This document shows, one piece after another, positions 12,353-15,209 of a stretch of DNA of 15,209 nucleotides (position 1 is the first letter of the stretch; each line of letters begins with the position of its first letter). The translations under genes were made by a program, and so were the position numbers. The notes under the pieces were generated by a model, which saw nothing but the letters and a program-made list of their open reading frames with translations, was not told where the DNA came from and searched no databases. Where the stretch lies: NCBI GenBank assembly GCA_963589235.1, contig CAVAJX010000064.1, positions 1 through 15,209 on the forward strand. Direction: 5' to 3'. Source of the DNA: CAG-877 sp963589235 (lineage in GTDB: Bacteria; Bacillota_I; Bacilli_A; RF39; UBA660).

Positions 12353-13414
12353 ATGTCTGAGGTATGTAAAGATCTCAAACCAGAGTTACTTAGGATAATT
12401 AAAGCATCATCAAAAATATTTATAACAGGACATAGTGAACCAGATTTTGATTCTATTGGCTCATCAATTGGTATGTTATCATTATGCCAATCATTTGGAA
12501 AAGAAACATATATAATAGTTGATGATGATGATGCTACTCTTGAACCCGGGGTAAAAAGAATAATAGATGTAAATAAAGGAAAGTATCATATCATCAAACT
12601 AAATGAATTTATAGATATAACAAGAGATGATACTGATTCAACATTAATAGTAGTTGACGCTAATAAAAAGTACCAAGTATCCGCAACTCCATTTCTTGAT
12701 AGATTTCAAAATGTTGTAATTATAGACCATCATAATCCAGACCAACATACTATTCCCGCAACAGCTAGTTACATAAATCCAAAAGCATCATCTGCTTCTG
12801 AACTAGTTGCTAAATTATTGAATTCATGTAAAGCCAGATATGATGCCAATGTAGCTAATTATTTATTAGCTGGTATTGAATTAGACACAAATAGATATAA
12901 GAAAAATACTAGTTCAGTTACCCATGACACAGCTGAAAAACTAATAGTTCGTGGGGCCGATCCAGATTATGTAAATGAACTTTTTCTAGCAGAATTTGAA
13001 GCTGATCGACGCGTTAACAATTTAGTATACAATGGTACATTATTTGCCCATTATCAACACTATCAAATAAGTTTTACTTTGAATAGAGAAAAGCCAAATA
13101 CTATATACAAGAAAGAAGATTTAGCTAAAGCTGCCGACAAAGCCCAGAAGTATCAAACAGATGCTTCCTTTGCTATAGGATTTGTCAAAGACGACCTGAT
13201 ATCTATAAGTGCTAGAAGTAAAGGATATATTGACGTAGGAGAAATAATGGAAGAGTTCACCGGTGGTGGAAATACAAGAAGTGCTGCTTGTAAAATACCA
13301 TCAACTGATATAATGTCAGTAGAAGAAAAATTAAAAAGTGTTTTAGATGATAAACTAACTGGCAGTAGTCAACAGCTAATGACTGAAAAACAATATGTAA
13401 AAGTAAAAGAATAG
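12353..13414 (+). CDS. GdpP-like DHH/DHHA1 phosphodiesterase without sensor domains
   Basis: A 353-residue soluble DHH-family phosphoesterase. DHH-domain ligands: HSEPDFDSIGS at 27-37 (His27, Asp31, Asp33), VVDAN with Asp102, IIDHH at 123-127 and LDTN with Asp178. The DHHA1 part has ISARSKGYIDVGEIMEEFTGGGNTRSAA (about 284-312). The YINPKASSASELVAKLL, GIELDTNRYKKNT and SARSKGYIDV stretches align by eye with the C-terminal half of GdpP (YybT), the c-di-AMP phosphodiesterase, better than with NrnA. The two membrane helices, PAS and GGDEF parts of GdpP are absent. The normal GGGH is GGGN at 304-307, which may alter substrate binding. c-di-AMP, pApA or nanoRNA are the likely substrates (inference). 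ATG 12353 is 10 bases after AAGGAG; a 4-codon ORF begins at 12346. Confidence 0.88.
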   Translation: MSEVCKDLKPELLRIIKASSKIFITGHSEPDFDSIGSSIGMLSLCQSFGKETYIIVDDDDATLEPGVKRIIDVNKGKYHIIKLNEFIDITRDDTDSTLIVVDANKKYQVSATPFLDRFQNVVIIDHHNPDQHTIPATASYINPKASSASELVAKLLNSCKARYDANVANYLLAGIELDTNRYKKNTSSVTHDTAEKLIVRGADPDYVNELFLAEFEADRRVNNLVYNGTLFAHYQHYQISFTLNREKPNTIYKKEDLAKAADKAQKYQTDASFAIGFVKDDLISISARSKGYIDVGEIMEEFTGGGNTRSAACKIPSTDIMSVEEKLKSVLDDKLTGSSQQLMTEKQYVKVKE

Positions 13415-13453
13415 AAAAGTTTTAAAATTTCTTTAGGACTTTTCTTTTTTTTT
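13413..13453 (+). terminator. Intrinsic terminator between the DHH gene and comEA
   Basis: AGAAAAGT (13413-13420) pairs with ACTTTTCT (13438-13445) around a 17-base loop, followed by nine Ts (13445-13453). The comEA Shine-Dalgarno starts only 13 bases later. Confidence 0.75.
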
Positions 13454-13466
13454 CGAATAATAAAGT

Positions 13467-13476
13467 AGGAGGTGAT
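13467..13476 (+). promoter_or_regulatory. Perfect 10-base Shine-Dalgarno of comEA
   Basis: AGGAGGTGAT is complementary to the full 16S rRNA 3' anti-Shine-Dalgarno. The in-frame GTG at 13472 overlaps it and so could not be used together with it. The codon at the best spacing in the comEA frame (8 bases after AGGAGG) is ATA at 13481, where an ATG would be expected. Confidence 0.85.
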
Positions 13477-14152
13477 AAAAATAACATTTCATTATCGATA
13501 TCGTAAGCAGATAATTATAGCGAACACAATACTAATATTCATCGCAATTACATCAATATTATATATAAGTAATCGTCCTAAAACAAAGTTAAAGGTAAAA
13601 GAGACAAACATTGCTTTAAAGAAAGACAAAAAGGAAACAAAAGAAGAAGTAATTGAAGAATATAAGGTAGATATTAAAGGAGAAGTAGTTAATCCAGGAA
13701 TTTATACTTTAAAAAGCACATCTAGAATAATAGACTGTATAGAGTTAGCCGGTGGTCTAACAGAAAACGCTAATACAACAGTTTTAAATCTAAGTAAAAA
13801 AATAACAGATGAAATGGTAATTATAGTCTATAGTAATGCTGAAGTAGAAGATTTTAAAAAGACTAAAGAATTAGAAAAACAAGTTCAAGAATCATGTATT
13901 CAAAAAGACGAAAACTCTCTTAAAAATGATGCTTGTATAGGCGAAGCCTCAAGTAACACAGGTTTAATATCAATAAATACCGCAACAGAAGAGGAGTTAT
14001 CAAGTTTATCAGGAATAGGTCCATCTAAAGCAAAACAAATAATAGAATATAGAAATTCATCCGGTCCATTTAAAACAATTGAAGATATTAAACAAGTACC
14101 AGGTATAGGAGAAAGTATATATGCTCAAATTAAGGACTATATTACTACATGA
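13472..14152 (+). CDS. comEA: Competence DNA receptor ComEA
   Basis: A 226-residue protein counted from GTG 13472, the only canonical in-frame start before the membrane helix. That GTG is part of the Shine-Dalgarno, so translation more likely begins at ATA 13481 (223 residues). One membrane helix (about 13-32) anchors it. An SLBB domain follows (about 64-122, VDIKGEVVNPGIYTL), then a charged linker with Cys142 and Cys155, and a C-terminal helix-hairpin-helix DNA-binding domain (165-225, INTATEEELSSLSGIGPSKAKQI and VPGIGESIYAQIKDY). ComEA binds incoming double-stranded DNA at the outer membrane face and passes it to ComEC. It overlaps comEC by 32 bases. No promoter fits between the upstream terminator and the Shine-Dalgarno. 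It ends in TGA, the only CDS here to do so. Confidence 0.95.
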   Translation: MIKITFHYRYRKQIIIANTILIFIAITSILYISNRPKTKLKVKETNIALKKDKKETKEEVIEEYKVDIKGEVVNPGIYTLKSTSRIIDCIELAGGLTENANTTVLNLSKKITDEMVIIVYSNAEVEDFKKTKELEKQVQESCIQKDENSLKNDACIGEASSNTGLISINTATEEELSSLSGIGPSKAKQIIEYRNSSGPFKTIEDIKQVPGIGESIYAQIKDYITT

Positions 14153-15209
14153 TTATATATACTATATCTTACTATCAATTACTGTTTTAATTACCATAAT
14201 AAACATATTAATACCAAGACAAAGTATTTATAATGAAAATATAAAAAGTATAAGAGCAAAAATTATTTCTTCATCAATAACAGGTGATAAGTTAAATCTA
14301 ACGATAAAAAATAAAGAGAAATTATTAGTAACATACTACTTTAAAAGTAAACAAGAAAAAATTGATTTTCAAAAGAATTATCACTTAGGAGACATTATAG
14401 AAGTAAAAGGTGATTTGTCTATACCAAAGAAAAATACAACTAAATATCTTTTTAATTACAATTCATACTTAAAACATAAAAATATTTATTACACAGTCAC
14501 CTCAACAAATATAAAAAAAATATCTAATAATAAAAACATATATTTCAAACTAAAAAATGTAATTGTTAATTTATCCGAAAAGAATGCTTATTTAAAAACA
14601 TTTCTATTAGGAGATAAATCAAATCTAAGTACTAAAGTAATGTCAAGTTATCAAGAAAATGGTATAAGTCATTTATTCGCTATATCAGGTATGCACATAG
14701 CCCTATTATCATCATTAATTACGAAGTTTTTAAAGAAATTCAAAGTAACTGAAGAGAAACGTTATTATATTACCTCCACAATTTTAATAATTTATTTGTT
14801 ACTAGTAGGTTTTTCACCATCTATTTTAAGAGGTGTATTATTCTATTTATTATTTTCTTTAAATAAGGTTTATTATTTCTACGTAAAACCCGTAAATATA
14901 TTTATCGTAATATTATCTGTTTCATTACTTATTAATTATAATTATGTATTTGATATTGGTTTCTGGTATTCATTTGTAATTAGTTTTTCTTTAATTGTAA
15001 CTAGTAAGTATTTAACAAGCGATAACTATTTACTAGGTTTATTAAAAACATCAATTATATCATTTTTAGTAAGTATACCAATTAGCCTATATAGTTTTTA
15101 TCAAATAAATATCTCAAGTATTTTCTATAATTTATTCTTTATACCATATGTAAGTATAATAGTTTTTCCATTATCATTAATTACCCTTGTTGTACCAATA
15201 CTTTTACCT
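14121..15209 (+). CDS. comEC: Competence DNA channel ComEC (partial, runs off the right edge)
   Basis: Open from ATG 14121 to the window end, 363 residues, with no stop. AGGAG at 14107-14111 inside comEA gives 9-base spacing, so this ATG is favoured over the ATG at 14149, which is out of frame. In order: one N-terminal membrane helix (about 12-33), an OB-fold (DUF4131-like) region of about 110 residues, and the ComEC competence domain. The hallmark GISHLFAISGMHIA is at 181-194, followed by GFSPSILRGVLFY and further membrane helices. ComEC forms the channel through which one DNA strand enters the cell. The C-terminal metallo-beta-lactamase-like nuclease domain found in many ComEC proteins would lie outside the window. 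Overlap with comEA implies coupled translation. Confidence 0.93.
   Translation, partial: MLKLRTILLHDYIYYILLSITVLITIINILIPRQSIYNENIKSIRAKIISSSITGDKLNLTIKNKEKLLVTYYFKSKQEKIDFQKNYHLGDIIEVKGDLSIPKKNTTKYLFNYNSYLKHKNIYYTVTSTNIKKISNNKNIYFKLKNVIVNLSEKNAYLKTFLLGDKSNLSTKVMSSYQENGISHLFAISGMHIALLSSLITKFLKKFKVTEEKRYYITSTILIIYLLLVGFSPSILRGVLFYLLFSLNKVYYFYVKPVNIFIVILSVSLLINYNYVFDIGFWYSFVISFSLIVTSKYLTSDNYLLGLLKTSIISFLVSIPISLYSFYQINISSIFYNLFFIPYVSIIVFPLSLITLVVPILLP

Noticed and set aside
14150..14230. TGA read as tryptophan (Mycoplasma code) extending comEA
   Set aside because: The helix-hairpin-helix domain ends at the TGA, read-through would give an unrelated tail, comEC begins in another frame, and Trp codons in all genes are TGG.
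1..15209. CRISPR array, insertion sequence, prophage, tRNA or rRNA, or a defence/toxin-antitoxin system
   Set aside because: No regularly spaced repeats beyond the two short copies at the left edge, no transposase or integrase motifs, no tRNA cloverleaf or rRNA segments, and no defence-type domains were seen on either strand.

Overview
The window is AT-rich bacterial chromosome with Firmicutes-type Shine-Dalgarno sites (AGGAGG, GAGGTG), short intergenic gaps, U-tract terminators and the gene order rpsO-pnp-polysaccharide-deacetylase-like that Bacillus shares (rpsO-pnpA-ylxY). Tryptophan is read from TGG, and one gene (comEA) ends in TGA exactly where its homology ends, so the standard bacterial code applies rather than the Mycoplasma code. 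The best guess is an uncultured, host-associated member of the Bacilli near the RF39/Erysipelotrichia/Tenericutes border. That placement is inferred from composition and gene style and was not computed.

Layout: (1) 1-790, a small membrane protein of possible VUT/queuosine-precursor-transporter type, then a bidirectional terminator shared with a convergent CPBP protease gene. (2) 1590-5106, a strong promoter, a structured leader, rpsO, pnp and a YlxY-like protein; hairpin terminators sit between the genes with no room for new promoters. (3) 5173-8176, smc with its own promoter; the protein is about 200 residues shorter than usual. (4) 8184-9005 on the minus strand, def (peptide deformylase) and, upstream of it, a 54-residue tiny transmembrane protein of the YjcZ sporulation-protein type. 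(5) 9150-10905, an FtsW/SpoVE-type SEDS glycosyltransferase translationally coupled to a zinc-dependent phospholipase C-like protein. (6) 10972-12183, two unrecognised genes: one membrane-anchored protein with a beta-rich outer domain and one small soluble protein. (7) 12297-15209, a consensus promoter driving a stand-alone GdpP-like DHH/DHHA1 phosphodiesterase, then the competence genes comEA and comEC; comEC runs off the right edge.

The genes are mostly housekeeping: translation and RNA turnover (rpsO, pnp, def), chromosome organisation (smc), envelope growth (ftsW), nucleotide signalling (DHH protein) and DNA uptake (comEA/comEC). I found no tRNA, rRNA, CRISPR array, insertion sequence, prophage or defence locus, and I do not claim a new system. 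The items most worth checking are the comEA start (a perfect Shine-Dalgarno whose correctly spaced in-frame codon is ATA), a possible switch in the rpsO leader, the shortened SMC arms, the YjcZ-like small gene, the catalytically degenerate YlxY-like protein, and the GGGN motif in the DHH protein.
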